Positions 13,001-23,960 of a stretch of DNA of 64,000 bases are shown piece after piece (the stretch's first letter is position 1; each line of letters begins with the position of its first letter). This DNA comes from Henckelia pumila. Lineage: Eukaryota; Streptophyta; Magnoliopsida; Lamiales; Gesneriaceae. The stretch lies in NCBI RefSeq assembly GCF_033568475.1, contig NC_133121.1:1488001-1552000 (forward strand). The letters are read 5' to 3'. A program made the position numbers and the translations under genes. Below the pieces are notes generated by a model. That model was not told the origin of the DNA and made no database searches. It worked only from the letters and a program-made list of their open reading frames with translations.

Positions 13001-14359
13001 GGAAGGCAATAACGGCACAAGGCAGTTGTGCAGGTGTAACATTGAAAGTAAGAAGACTTCCTGCAGAGAAAGCATTTGTGCCGATCTGAAACATGAAGTA
13101 ATAAGCATTACGTTATGCGTGACATCATATTCGTGGGGAATCTGCAACACGATTTATGAAAAATATGGTACTAATGTATTTTTATTTTTAAATATTAAGT
13201 GAGTCAAAAGAACATATATCATGGATGCAAATCTAAAAGAATGGCAACATTTCTTTTTTTTTCAGTGCATGCAGTACACGGGTGGGTTGGGTATCAAAAA
13301 TAATTTTCAGTTTGCATATAAATAGACCCTCAAAATGTATCATAAATTCTTGGTCAGCTCCAAGTCTTTTGGGCAAACTAAAACACATAATCGAGTATAT
13401 ATTTGCACAGTTCACACAATTCATCCTTGTCACCACTTGCCTATAAATTCTAATGAAGACATGCAGAGCTATCCTTCTTTTTCATCGGAAAAATAGAGTC
13501 GAAGTAGACATAGCAACAAAAGGCAAAGGCTTGATGCTAGATTGTTTGGTTCAAAGGTCTATAGAAATCATGATGATCACAAAAAAGAGTAAAGAAGATT
13601 GACTTACCACAAGTCCATTTGCTCTCACTTTCAAGAAACGAATCATCATCCTTCCCAACACAAGAAGCATGATAAGATTTTAGGCATCGCCTGGAAAAGG
13701 AACACACATTCATTTTAGATATTCGTAGAGAAGTTTTGTAATCCTCCTCTCTTTTTTACCTGACACTAGAAACAAGCTAAATCTTTGAAAGTGATGATCA
13801 CTGTAACACTTGATAAAAATATTTATTCAGTTGGAATCTAAACGCACTCAAACAGAAACGATCAAAACCACAAGCATGCGACTCTTGATAGATTATGAGT
13901 TTTTCTGAAAAATCCTACAGCCAACTTTCTCAATTCGCATCATATCCCTCCACTAGTGCAACCAATGGGAGAAACAGAAATGGAGCCACGGATTAGTGAA
14001 GGAAAGTCAAAAAAAGGAGAGTTCAAGAAAAAAAACTTTTAATTTGCCTTGCATTGTCGTGCGGAAGGGGAAAAATAAAAATTAAGTTAAATTAAATAAA
14101 TAATAATAATAACAGGAAATCAGATGCAGAGACTATCATCCCAGTTGTCCATCCATCCATGCGATAGATAATTAACAACCTAGACGCCAAATTCTTTTTT
14201 CAGCAAATAAACTGCATAAATGGTTCCTTTTTAATCAAATGACAAGGAAACTCACGCTTGATCGCATATCCGAAGGTACCCGCCGTCTTTGCAAACGAAG
14301 CACCAGCTTTCCGCAATATCTTCCTTATTTACCACCTTCCTCTTTCCTTTCCGCTTCAT
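4042..14359 (-). CDS. PHD finger, SWIB and Plus-3 domain chromatin protein, 10 coding exons, 662 aa
   Basis: Coding exons, in transcript order: 14359-14256, 13690-13608, 13085-12898, 10284-9417, 7775-7666, 6918-6859, 6562-6512, 5120-5050, 4937-4717, 4274-4042. They sum to 1989 nt with consistent phases, which is 662 residues plus TAG. The N-terminus has a PHD-type zinc finger (first cysteine pair at WCFVC, residues 20-23) and a second cysteine cluster to about residue 110. A SWIB/MDM2 domain covers about 223-303. A Plus-3 domain, as in RTF1, covers about 359-488, and a basic, glutamate-rich linker precedes it. Plant relatives are described as PHD/SWIB/Plus-3/GYF proteins (At5g08430 type), expected to act in the nucleus on chromatin or the elongating polymerase. 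I see no GYF domain in the last exon. All introns are GT-AG except 4938-5049, which is AT-AC. Introns 3, 4 and 5 contain transposon insertions. The start is the first ATG before the PHD finger. Confidence 0.9.
4938..5049 (-). other. AT-AC U12-type intron in the PHD-SWIB-Plus3 gene
   Basis: On the minus strand the intron opens with ATATCCTTTT directly after the codons for WRR plus CA, and ends with AAC before GCTGTTCGAG. The branch-site-like word CCTTAACC has its adenosine at 4953, 15 nt before the acceptor. These match the U12-class consensus (ATATCCTT; TCCTTAAC; AC). Splicing here restores the family-like sequence WRRQLFEYLEKKKK, and no usable GT donor lies at the exon end. The intron is 112 nt long. 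Confidence 0.88.
7036..7547. mobile_element. hAT-type MITE in intron 5 of the PHD-SWIB gene, TSD TATACAGC
   Basis: The element is bounded by exact 8-bp direct repeats TATACAGC (7028-7035 and 7548-7555), the duplication length of hAT transposons. Its ends are inverted: CAGTGTTATAAAAATCC on the left, and the complement of the right end reads CAATGTTCTAAAAAACGC. Inside are GC-rich words built from CCGCCTAGGCG and AGGCGGTAGGCG around an AT-rich centre. It has no coding capacity. It sits between exons 5 and 6 and does not disturb the splice sites. Confidence 0.85.
8426..8804 (-). mobile_element. TRIM retrotransposon in intron 4 of the PHD-SWIB gene, TSD TATTG
   Basis: This is a terminal-repeat retrotransposon in miniature, read on the minus strand. 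The LTRs are 8683-8804 (5' LTR, 122 bp) and 8426-8554 (3' LTR, 129 bp); both begin TG and end CA. Next to the 5' LTR is the primer-binding site TGGTATCAGAGC (8671-8682), complementary to the 3' end of initiator tRNA-Met. A purine tract GTGAGAGGGGTG abuts the 3' LTR. Exact 5-bp direct repeats TATTG flank it (8421-8425 and 8805-8809). The interior is about 130 bp and non-coding, so it must have been moved by proteins of another element. Confidence 0.9.
11013..11311 (+). mobile_element. Second TRIM retrotransposon, in intron 3 of the PHD-SWIB gene, TSD ATAAC
   Basis: The LTRs are 11013-11107 (95 bp) and 11188-11311 (124 bp), sharing TTAGYTGTCTCCCATCGGC and the end TTCTTAACA or ATCTTAACA. The primer-binding site TGGTATCAAAGC follows the first LTR at 11108-11119, and a purine tract GTGAAAGGG precedes the second. 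The flanks are exact 5-bp duplications ATAAC (11008-11012 and 11312-11316). It lies antisense to the host gene and has no coding capacity. It differs in LTR sequence from the TRIM at 8426 and is a separate family. Confidence 0.88.
11388..11726 (-). pseudogene. RNase H-like (RVT_3 type) fragment of a LINE, in intron 3
   Basis: An open stretch of about 110 codons ends with a segment like MFQKENPVADILANASFKE, preceded by ADSLVSSIIIKYILSNWELN. This is the pattern of the plant LINE-type RNase H domain: an aspartate in a D-S-L context, then a conserved F-x-x-E-N-x-V-A-D-x-L-A ending. No reverse transcriptase or endonuclease is attached. It is therefore a fragment captured in an intron, or an old host RVT_3 gene remnant; I favour a LINE fragment. 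Confidence 0.6.
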
Positions 14360-14933
14360 CGCCGCAATCAAAACGCCAAATCTGCCCCTTTCAACATTTC
14401 AGAATTTACATAGTTAATTAAAACAAAAGTTATGCTTCAAGTCAATCGATTGCCTAAAAAAACAAACCAGGAAAATGCAGGATGAATAAATCAGTGCAGC
14501 GGAGTTAACAGAGACCCAGTTCAAATTAGATGCCAGAACGAGCAATGTAGGATAAAAAATCTCAGCTTGTGATGATTTCTAAGCATTCCTGAGAAAAACC
14601 CATTTCTTCGAACGCAGAAAATTGCAGGTTTTGATGGTAATTAAGCTGTGTACACAGTACAATGGATTAATGGTCGGCGGAGTTTTTAACAGGGAACAGA
14701 AAACTGAGCTTGTGATGATTTCTAAGCATTATTCAGAAAACCCATTTTCAGAAAGTAGAAAATCGCAGATTTTTTATGATAATTAAGCTGTACAGTGTAC
14801 AGAGGATTGATGGTTTCGATTTGATGGTGCATGATAATGCGCGTGAGAGAGACTGAATGAGGGAGAGAGATAGACGAGAAACAGTGCGTAGGATTGGGAA
14901 TATAATCTTTACAAAATTAAAATGGGCTTTCAT
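14360..14933 (-). promoter_or_regulatory. 5' leader and promoter region of the PHD-SWIB gene
   Basis: This stretch lies upstream of the start codon at 14359. It contains a duplicated block: the words TTGTGATGATTTCTAAGCATT, GAAAACCCATTT and AATTAAGCTGT occur at about 14566-14645 and again at 14710-14790. A GA-rich run (about 14845-14880) follows, which on the sense strand is the pyrimidine-rich leader common near plant transcription starts. I cannot place the start site or a TATA box with confidence. Confidence 0.4.
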
Positions 14934-15065
14934 TCCCGAAGATCATGTTCTTCTTCTTTTTCCTTTTTTTTTTTCAACGAAAGATTATGCATTCAAATGC
15001 TGAAGACATGAACATGAATAGTTTTTGTTCCTTTTTTAAAGGATATGAATGGATAATTATAACAG

Positions 15066-15149
15066 CTTAATACAACTAAGTTCACCGTGGACATCCACGT
15101 AAGTATGCTTAATACACCTACGTCCACCATGGACATCCATGTAAATACG
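15066..15149. repeat. 42-bp tandem duplication
   Basis: Two adjacent 42-bp units (15066-15107 and 15108-15149) share CTTAATACA, CCACCRTGGACATCCAYGTAA-like words and differ at only a few positions. Each unit contains a short palindrome around TGGACATCCA. No gene is nearby apart from the promoter side of the PHD-SWIB gene. Confidence 0.75.
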
Positions 15150-15699
15150 ATTAAAATGGTGTTCATCTATTGTATGTTCATTTTATCGCATATAATACGT
15201 GGACGAAACTTCAAGAATGTTTTGTTATTTAAAAAATTGTTATATCAAGTCAAAAAAATACACATTAGGTGGTAAAAAACATTTTTAACAGTTTCTTTTT
15301 TTTTTGGGGGGATCTTAGATTTAGATGATTCTATTCATATTTATATTTGATAAGATTGTATTAGATTTAGCTTCCCGTAATTGAATCTATCGATACAAAT
15401 ATCCCTTGGAAATTTTAAATCGTCGGTAATTGACGATAAATAAGGTGTTTTAATATGGAAGATATTAAATTCTTTTTTCTATGAAATAATGAAACACGTG
15501 TATATATATAATTAAAGTTAGTATATGTGACTTTAAAAATATAGCTGATGTAATGTAAATCTAACCAATATTTGATCAGCGTGTCAGTCAATTATCTATA
15601 TATAAAACCAAAAAGTATGTTAAAATAAGAAAACAAATTTTTTCCTGCCCAAAGCAAATTACTAAATACAGAAATATAGCATAAATTTTACATTGAAAA

Positions 15700-16590
15700 A
15701 ATATTAACATAAATTATTATGAGATAATAAATAACCGATAATTTTTGTCTTTTAAAGTAAAAAAATTATTGCTGGATAAGAATAAATTTGATATCTTACT
15801 TTAAATTTATTTAAAGATTATATTTTGAGAAAATATTAAATTAAATTTTTATCACTTGTTAACCGATATTTTTGCCTTTTGAAGTAGAAAAATTGTTGTT
15901 GGATAAGAATAAATTTGATCTATTAATTTGAATTTATTTAAGAATTATATTTTGAGAAAATAATAAATTAATTTTTTGTCATCTCACAGATATTGACAAG
16001 TATAATAAAAATATTAAATTTTTCTTTCTATCAACAATCCATTTCAAGATCATGTTGAATTCAAATTTCTTAAATTCGGTAATCAATTCATGGATTAATA
16101 TAAAACTAAATATTTACTTAAAAAAATAATCAGCATGATTTTCAGATCCATTTCAAGTGGTAATTCAATAAATTCTAAAATAATACATTTTAAACAAAAT
16201 CTGAAAACTCATTTTAACGTGATATTTTAAATTTTAAATTTTAAATTTTTAACAAACAAAAATCCATTTCAAGGTCATGTTGAATTTAAATTTGTTAAAT
16301 TCAGTAATCAATACATAGATCAATATAAAGCTAAATATTTTATTGGGAAAAAAATACAATCAGCATGATTTTCAGTGCTACTTCCAAGATAATTCCTTTT
16401 TAAAAAAAATCTGAAAACTCCTTTTAACAAGATATTTTAAATTTTAAATTTTTAACAAACAAAAATACATACAGAGATCATGTTTAATTTTAATTTTAAT
16501 TTTTTAAATATGGTAATCAATTCATAGATTAATATAAAGCTAAATATTTGCTTTGAAAATAATCACACTGCAAAACAATTTCCTTTTTTT
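15700..16590. repeat. Internally repeated AT-rich segment of the Helitron 5' region
   Basis: Two blocks share AAATAACCGATA-like words, GGATAAGAATAAATTTGAT and ATTATATTTTGAGAAAATA (about 15720-15840 and 15850-15965). Three more blocks share AATCCATTTCAAG-like words, GATCATGTTGAATT, GGTAATCAATTCATAGATTAATATAAAGCTAAATATTT and AATCAGCATGATTTTCAG (about 16025-16150, 16255-16385 and 16465-16565). No coding potential is visible. Confidence 0.65.
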
Positions 16591-16661
16591 CATTTCACGT
16601 TATATTTTTGCCTCAGCCGAGATTTTGATAAATGGCACTCATTTTCAGTTCAATCCATAAG

Positions 16662-17636
16662 TGTTAGGAATTCAAGATCTAAGTTTCGGTGTTTGAAAAA
16701 TTACTTAATTCATCAATTGAAGAAGCAGATCAATTGAAGAAGCAGAAGAAGCAGATCTATGCACAAGAAAGCAGATCAAAGAAACATCATCTGGAAAGCA
16801 ATCAAGTAAGCAGATCAATCAAGCAAGATCAAATGATTATGGAAGAGCCTAGAAGATCAAAGAGCCGTTGTTCTAGAAGACAAAATCATTAAATGAAGAT
16901 TTGAATATTTCCAACAAAGAATCAGAAAGTCAAGATTTGAGAGTCATTAAGGAGATATGTTGGCGGCTCATTCAGAGCATCTGTCGGGCTCCTTAAACGG
17001 CTACTTTCTAAAGGCTATAAATATCAGAGATTAGAAGAAGAAGACAAGCGACAAAAATACAAAAGACAAGAGAGAAGATTGAAAGATCAAATACACGATC
17101 AAGAAAGTTAAGAGCTTCAAGAGCAATTGAAGCAGATCAATAAAGCACACACTCAGTGTCATATCAGATCAAGTGAGGATCATTTGTGTTGAGTTGTAAA
17201 CTTGTATCAGATCAGTTGAGTGTTCTGTCAAAACACTATCTTTGTAACAAGGATCAGTCGATGGCTGAGTTCTTGAGTGTCTAGGAGTTCTGAGATTAGG
17301 CAGCAGTGTAAGTCCAATCTTGGATCGGATCTGTGCAAATTTCTTGTATCAGATCAAAGTCTTCTAGAAGAAAGTGAATCCTTTCGAGGTGGAAGAAGTG
17401 GTGACGTAGGAGATTGAGCTCCGAACATCCAGAAACAAGTCTTTGTGTTATTTCTTATCTGTCAAACCACATTCACTCACCTCACGAATTCAACCAAGCC
17501 ATTTGATCTGTGTTCGATCTGTTATTCAATCTTTTCCGCACTGATTGATTAACATAGACACACGAGAAAGACAAGAGTTCATTTACTAACCCATCTGAAC
17601 TCCATATATCTAAGAAAGACATTTTCGATCCTAACA
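16662..17636 (+). repeat. 5' LTR of the non-autonomous retrotransposon
   Basis: 975-bp terminal repeat, TG...CA. Rich in CAGATCA and GATCAAAGA words. It contains GGTGACGTAGGAGATTGAGC and CCGAACATCCAGAAACAA-type motifs that recur in the solo LTR at 27174-28230. A short frame inside it is repeated identically in the other LTR and is not a gene. Confidence 0.9.
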
Positions 17637-17681
17637 AGTGGTATCAAAGCGAGGTTCTTTCTCGTCTCTGAACATATTCAA

Positions 17682-18993
17682 ATGGCCGCATTCAGTGATA
17701 TTGCTAAAAGCTTATGGTACACCACTATGGACAACTGCACTGCCAACACTATTGAGACATGCTCCACTGCTAAGGATCTTTGGCAGCAGTTAATCAAGCT
17801 TGGAACATATGAGGAGGCTGAGCAGATCAGGAGTCCAATGATTGAAGATCTTAAAGAACTCTGCTGCTCAGATAGTTCCAGATCAAATGATGAAGAGAGC
17901 ACAAGTCAACCAATTCATTCATCTGACTTTCTCGAATGTTGCTCAACTGAACCAATCGCTTTTATTGAAGAATCTTGTTGTTCAGTGAGCACATCAAGTT
18001 CTGATGACAAAGATGAAGATAGCTGCCTCATGGCCAAAAGTGACCAACTATCTATCAGCAATCAATCATCAGATCAACTCTTCTCTAGTGAACAGGTATT
18101 TGATTTCAACTCAGATGAATTTAAACGACTCAGATGAATTTACACGAGAAGATGTAGCAAATGCATTACATGACATGAGTAATGAGTATCAACGACTGTG
18201 CTTAGAATTTGAGAAAGTTAAGGCCAAGCAAAATGATCTGTCGAACTTCTCAACTGAACCCAATTGGGAAACATCAGTTGAGAAAATCAGTCTAGAAGCA
18301 GAGATTGCCAAGCTTAAGACTGAAAATGATAAGCTACAAGTTGAAAGTCAGCGGTTAAGATCAGAAAATTTAAGACTGATTGAGCTGACCACCACCTGGA
18401 ATAAGTCATCAGCATTGTTAACTGAGATGCAAGAGTCACAAAAAACTTTTGGAGACAAGACAGGTCTCGGATTTAGTGACAAGTACTGCAAACAAGCTGA
18501 GCCAATTACTCAATCCTGTCTGGACAAGAACACTTCAAAATATGTGAAATTTGTCAAGTCCAGCACGATATATGAAAATATAGAACCTGATAATCATGTC
18601 AGTTCACCTATATCTCAAACAAAAACTCTTTACAATCGAGGATTGGGATATGTGGAACCAGAGAGTTCTAACTCAAGCTGGATCAAGAAAAGACTAGTTC
18701 GGTCTGGATATGGTCAAGCAAGACAAGACTCTATGAAGGTACAACATAGACCACCGTATTTCAAAAATAGATCCGTTCAAAAGAGATATTGGAGGCCTAA
18801 CTTGTACAATCAATCTAGACATACATATCCAATGCACAAACGACACAATGCATATCATATTTATCATTCACATACACATCACCAGCACACACAACACAAT
18901 ATACAAACTTTATGGGACACTTTCAATGATCGACCTGTTAGATTAATCAAAGTTTGGGTTCCTAAAGGACTAATCCATCGAGGACCCACATAA
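17682..18993 (+). pseudogene. Ty1/copia-type gag remnant with one frameshift
   Basis: The first part (17682-18137) starts MAAFSDIAKSLWYTTMDNC and contains AKDLWQQLIKLGTYEEAEQ, the pattern of copia-type gag (UBN2-like) with a large deletion after it. A serine- and acid-rich stretch ends with the copia-like phrase DSCLMAK. The reading continues in another frame (18004-18993) with a coiled-coil segment (SLEAEIAKLKTENDKLQVES) and a basic C-terminus ending KVWVPKGLIHRGPT, the spacer that normally precedes the protease in pol. The frame change is near 18100-18140. No zinc knuckle and no pol follow. Confidence 0.65.
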
Positions 18994-19235
18994 GATATGG
19001 GTACCATATCATATTTTTATTTGTATTTGCAGGTGACAAGTATTGAGAAGAATTGAGAAAGGAATTACAGTACAACAAGTTTCAGAAAATTACAAAGGAT
19101 GTTAGAGACAACTATATCCAATCTTCACCGTTCATAATGAAGTTTAAGATGTTTTTAAGCTGCTGTCCAAATTTGAGCTTGATACGACGGCTAGATTGTG
19201 AGATATAATTTTTTTAAAATTGTCGCTCAGCAGAA

Positions 19236-19378
19236 CAAGAAAGTAGCGCCCCTTGCTAGAGCGATAGCACTCCTGGTAGAGCGATAGCGCCCCTAGCACT
19301 CTTGGAAGCGCGATAGCACTCCTTGGAAGCGCGATAGCGCTTGAGTAGCGCTCCTCCAAAGCGCGATAGCGCTGTTGC
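19236..19378. repeat. GC-rich degenerate tandem repeat of an AGCGCGATAGCGCT-like word
   Basis: About eight copies of a 15-20 bp unit with the core GCGATAGC, alternating between AGAGCGATAGCACTCCT and GAAGCGCGATAGCGCT forms. The unit is partly palindromic, so the RNA could form serial hairpins. It stands out sharply from the AT-rich surroundings and lies in the non-coding interior of the retroelement, between the gag remnant and the 3' LTR. Confidence 0.8.
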
Positions 19379-19639
19379 TATGAAAAACATGCGAACCCGC
19401 ATCAATCTTGGAGATTAGATGAATAACTGTGAAAAATAAAAGCTCGATGGGATTTCATCTACATATAAAAGAGATTTTGAAGATCACAAGAACACATCAC
19501 ACAACACAAAATCTGGAGAGAAACGCAACAGATTAAGGGGGAATGAAGATTCTCTCTGGCATCTTAATTAAAGAAGAAAGCAGATCAGTCGAGAAGAAGA
19601 AGGAAGAACAAAAGAACTGAGCAAAACAGATCAATAGAC

Positions 19640-19850
19640 GCAAAAGGAGCCAGATCAACTTGGCGGTAACATATCAACTCGAAGATACAGAGCAAGAGAT
19701 AAGAATCCAGATAAGTTGGAGCAGATCAGATCAGACGAAACATACCAGACCAGATCAAAGATCAACAAAACAAGATCAAAGATCATACCAGATCAGATCA
19801 AAGTTGGACCAGATCAAAGATCAAAATTTGACAAGAACAGATCAGCTGAG
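19640..19850. repeat. CAGATCA / AAGATCA simple-repeat tract
   Basis: Irregular repetition of CAGATCA, AAGATCA and CAAGATCAAAGATC words within the retroelement interior. The two overlapping open frames here translate the repeat (DQRS-like) and do not look like protein genes. Confidence 0.7.
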
Positions 19851-20097
19851 CTCCAGAAACAGTTAAAACGAACCAGTTTAATATCACCAGAAAAGATAAG
19901 TCAACCAGATCAATCAATTCATCCAAGTGAACACTTCATTTGGAATTACCTTTTAAGGGGGAATAGATTCAAAGAAAGTGAGAGTAGATCAAAGAACGAC
20001 TAAAAAGAAAAAGATCATCAGTTGATGCGTTTGTCAAAAAGGGGGAAAATGACAGACCAATTGCTGAGTTTTGTCAAATACCAAAAAGGGGGAAATT

Positions 20098-21072
20098 TTT
20101 TAGAAATTCAAGATCTAAGTTTCGGTGTTTGAAAAATTACTTAATTCATCAATTGAAGAAGCAGATCAATTGAAGAAGCAGAAGAAGCAGATCTATGCAC
20201 AAGAAAGTAGATCAAAGAAACATCATCTGGAAAGCAATCAAGTAAGCAGATCAATCAAGCAAGATCAAATGATTATGGAAGAGCCTAGAAGATCAAAGAG
20301 TCGTTGCTCTAGAAGACAAAATCATTAAATGAAGATTTGAATGTTTCCAACAAAGAATCAGAAAGTCAAGATTTGAGAGTCATTAAGGAGATATGTTGGC
20401 GGCTCATTCAGAGCATCTGTCGGGCTCCTTAAACGGCTACTTTTTAAAGGCTATAAATATCAGAGATTAGAAGAAGAAGACAAGCGACAAAAATACAAAA
20501 GACAAGAGAGAAGATTGAAAGATCAAATACACGATCAAGAAAGTTAAGAGCTTCAAGAGCAATTGAAGCATATCAATAAAGCACACACTCAGTGTCATAT
20601 CAGATCAAGTGAGGATCATTTGTGTTGAGTTGTAAACTTGTATCAGATCAGTTGAGTGTTCTGTCAAAACACTATCTTTGTAACAAGGATCAGTCGATGA
20701 CTGAGTTCTTGAGTGTCTAGGAGTTTTGAGATTAGGCAGCAGTGTAAGTCCAATCTTGGATCGGATCTGTGCAAATTGCTTGTATCAGATCAAAGTCTTT
20801 TAGAAGAAAGTGAATCTTTCCGAGGTGGAAGAAGTGGTGACGTAGGAGATTGAGCTCCGAACATCCAGAAACAAGTCTTTGTGTTATTTCTTATCTGTCA
20901 AACCACATTCACTCAACTCACGAATTCAACCAAGCCATTTGATCTATGTTCGATATGTTATTCAATCTCTTCCGCACTGATTGATTAACATAGACACACG
21001 AGAAAGACAAGAGTTCATTTACTAACCCATCTGAACTCCATATATCTAAGAAAGACATTTTCGATCCTAACA
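20098..21072 (+). repeat. 3' LTR of the non-autonomous retrotransposon
   Basis: Second copy of the 975-bp LTR, immediately preceded by a purine tract. It ends CCTAACA at 21072 and is followed by the target duplication ATAAG. Confidence 0.9.
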
Positions 21073-21087
21073 ATAAGGTTTCTCCAA

Positions 21088-21583
21088 CCATGAGTTTTTG
21101 TGTTATGAAGTTGCGTTTGGTTCATCGATATGAACCTAAGTCAAAGAAGAACGAAATTTTCAGCATAAAATGTGTCTTCCACGATCGTGAGATAAAATTT
21201 ACCAATTGTTTGTTTTCTTGCTGAAACATCACAAATATAAACATGTGTCATATTCTACAGGTTTCACGCATTCATGGGACGATCACACATACAGTTATGG
21301 GGTTTGATTTATTAATATATGCTCATTTATTTCATAAGTTTATTTTAATTTATATATTTTACAAACATATTTTTAAAACATTGGTTTTCTAGGTTCAAGA
21401 TTCATTTAAGATTTGTTGACAGCACTGAAAATGCAATTTCCTTACTTTGGAACAGAGAGAGCATTCAACTTATTGGAAAAACAGCGCATGAAATTAATGC
21501 CGAGATGGAGAATCAGGTTTTTATTCTATGGTTTTAATAAAATATTATAATTTATTTATTAATTGTATATATAGTAAATTATA

Positions 21584-21623
<40 letters not shown>

Positions 21624-23960
21624 GTGAGCTTTTAATCACCCACACAATATTTCAGGATACGGATGCTTCAAAAACACCAAAAAAAATTGATATATCATTT
21701 AGTTGATCGGAAGGTTCTGTTCAAAGTTCAACTTAGAACCAACAACATTCACGAATTTAATGGAACATACACTGTCATTAAATTAACAGAAGATCCTACT
21801 TTTGTGAAAAAAATATTGTGGAGAAGTTTTTGAAAGTCATGTATGATATTGTTTTTTACTTGAATGTCAATATTTAAATTTTAATATAATATTTATTAAC
21901 ATTCTTGGTTTATTTCAAGAATCTGATTTATTTTCAAAATTGAAAAATACTAAAACATGAGATGTTGAGGTAAATATTACAAAATCAAATACATCTTCCA
22001 TATGATTTTATAATAATAAAACAAAATATCAATTGTTTCTATTATTTTTAGGTTCTTTCGTCGGAAGATTAAGTCTCCACTTCTTTAAAATCAACTACAT
22101 GACCGTGATTTCAAAGGATGTTCTGAATGATTCTACGCTGAAACGAATACTCATTGATGAGTTCTCATCTACAGCACCCAACAAAAAATTGAAGACTAAA
22201 ATCAAGCAAGAGAAGGACTGAAATATATTTCTTCGCATTGAGAAAATGTATTTCCGGTTGTTATTAGATATTAAGTTTTCTGAGAGTTCTATTTTGATTT
22301 TCAGTTTAGACGGTTTTTGGATTTTTAATTTTAATTCTACTACTATTGTTTTAATTAGAGGATTTAAGTTTAATTTTTGAATTTTAAATTTTTGGAATTT
22401 ATGGTTTATTGGTTTATAATTTTCTTATTCTATAATTTCTCAAAATTTATACAAGATTTTTATATACAATTTCAAATAAAAATATTAGGACACAACTTAA
22501 AATATTTACATCATTTTATTTTATTTTAACAGTACCATCGACTTAATATTTTAAAAATAATCAAATATTATATTTAATACTACCATAATTACACGTATAC
22601 ATTTGCTTAAGTATTCAAAGTGTAGTGTTATGAAATGAAATGCTAATAAAATACGAACACACAATAATTTAAAAATAATATATTTTTTATAACACAACCA
22701 TTTAATGAGAACAATGTTTTGAATTTTAAAATATAGTCTCACATATTGTTTTTTTTTCGATATGATGAAATTTTAACTACTAATAAGAGGGCATATTCAA
22801 TTCGTAACGAATTTTATTGATATCACTTATTTTTGCTGATAAAACTAAGATATACTTCAATAGACACTGATTTATTTGTTTTTTTTAAAAAAAAATAGCA
22901 TGTAAACAGAAAATTGTGCATAAATTTAAAATAAGATTGATGCCAAATAGACAAATAAATATTTTATTTGGAAAATCAAACTAAAATTGAAACAAATCAT
23001 GGTCATTCAATCAGTTTATCACATGCTCAACAATAGATTAAATTGTTGACATTTCGATACATGCAATAATATGTTATTAGATGTTTATAATTTGAGAAAA
23101 ATCTCATAAATTTGGGATTCTTATCTATATAATCTCATAATCTATGGGATCCAGATATAAAACTTATGACTTTTAAGATTCAAATAATCAATCTAATTCC
23201 AACTTTATCTTATCATGATTTCAAACAGATTGATTACTTCAATTATAAATAACACAAATTAGTTCTATAAGACACATTTATAAATAACACAAATTAGTTC
23301 TATAAGACACAATTTTCAACGTATTATATTAAAGTAATCACAGATCTGTTGTCAAGAAAGAGGATCCGTGGAAAAGTAATACACTGATTTATGTTTTTGA
23401 ACGCCCAAAAGAATTCGAAACCAATTATGAAGTATTTTTTTGGTAGATCTGTACATAATAACGACACAAATGTTTATTAAACCCGTAAAATCCAAAAAAA
23501 ATGTAAACAAGAACAAGTATTCGTCGAAACATATTTCTTACGAATTATCATTATAATTGATTATTTATTTAAATGTTTTATGTCGTAAATATTTAAAAAA
23601 ATATCTGGATCCGAGAGCGAGAATACCAAAACAATCTAATTTACGTGATTCAGTTAACACGGTGATGCCAACATCAATATCTCCTTTAAACGAGATCACA
23701 AATGGTATGAATTTTATTTTATTTTTAATTCGACAAAGTACAATTTTTTCACATTTGTCTAATCTAAATTATTATATTTATTTCTTTTAAATATTGGTTT
23801 TTGCAGCTAATCCATTTGCTCAATTTGGCTTAGACCTTGATGCTGCCACTCAGGCATTACGAGTCTAATCGACATAAATATTTCTTCTCAAATGCATAGC
23901 AGCTCAACTAAAAATCTCTCACAGATAGTTGATGTAACAAGTGATGAAGATCTTCCTCTA
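21088..23960 (+). pseudogene. RPA70-like (OB-fold) gene inside the Helitron, degenerate
   Basis: Three separated coding segments resemble the single-stranded DNA-binding protein RPA70 and the DUF223-like proteins of plant Helitrons. The first (about 21091-21220) reads MSFCVMKLRLVHRYEPKSKK and then an FSIKCVFHDR strand. The second (about 21400-21520) contains DSTENAISLLWNRESIQLIG, as in an OB-fold DNA-binding domain. The third (about 21660-21831) contains VDRKVLFKVQLRTNN and FNGTYTVIKLTEDPTF, as in the RPA C-terminal fold. Introns plausibly separate them, with a CAG acceptor near 21655. Later pieces (about 23590-23700 and 23808-23960) include ANPFAQFGLDLDAATQAL. Stops between parts suggest it is not intact. 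The LTR element interrupts upstream of the start. Confidence 0.55.

Larger units (their letters stand above)
16662..21072 (+). mobile_element. Non-autonomous LTR retrotransposon with 975-bp LTRs, TSD ATAAG
   Basis: The left LTR (16662-17636) and right LTR (20098-21072) are both 975 bp and differ at roughly 15-20 sites by eye, so about 98 percent identical. Both end TCGATCCTAACA. Exact 5-bp duplications ATAAG lie at 16657-16661 and 21073-21077. The primer-binding site TGGTATCAAAGC follows at 17639-17650, and a purine tract AAAAAGGGGGAAA precedes the right LTR. The right LTR starts TTTTAG where the left starts TGTTAG, a point change at the terminus. The interior (2.46 kb) holds only a Ty1/copia-like gag remnant; no protease, integrase, reverse transcriptase or RNase H is seen. 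It would need proteins from a relative to move. Confidence 0.9.

Noticed and set aside
16689-16892. 67-codon frame repeated identically at 20125-20328
   Set aside because: Both copies lie in the two LTRs of one element; the duplication comes from the LTRs, not from a gene family.
19144-19359. 71-codon minus-strand frame with internal peptide repeats (SAIALPR)
   Set aside because: The peptide repeat is a direct product of the GC-rich DNA repeat; no start context or homology.
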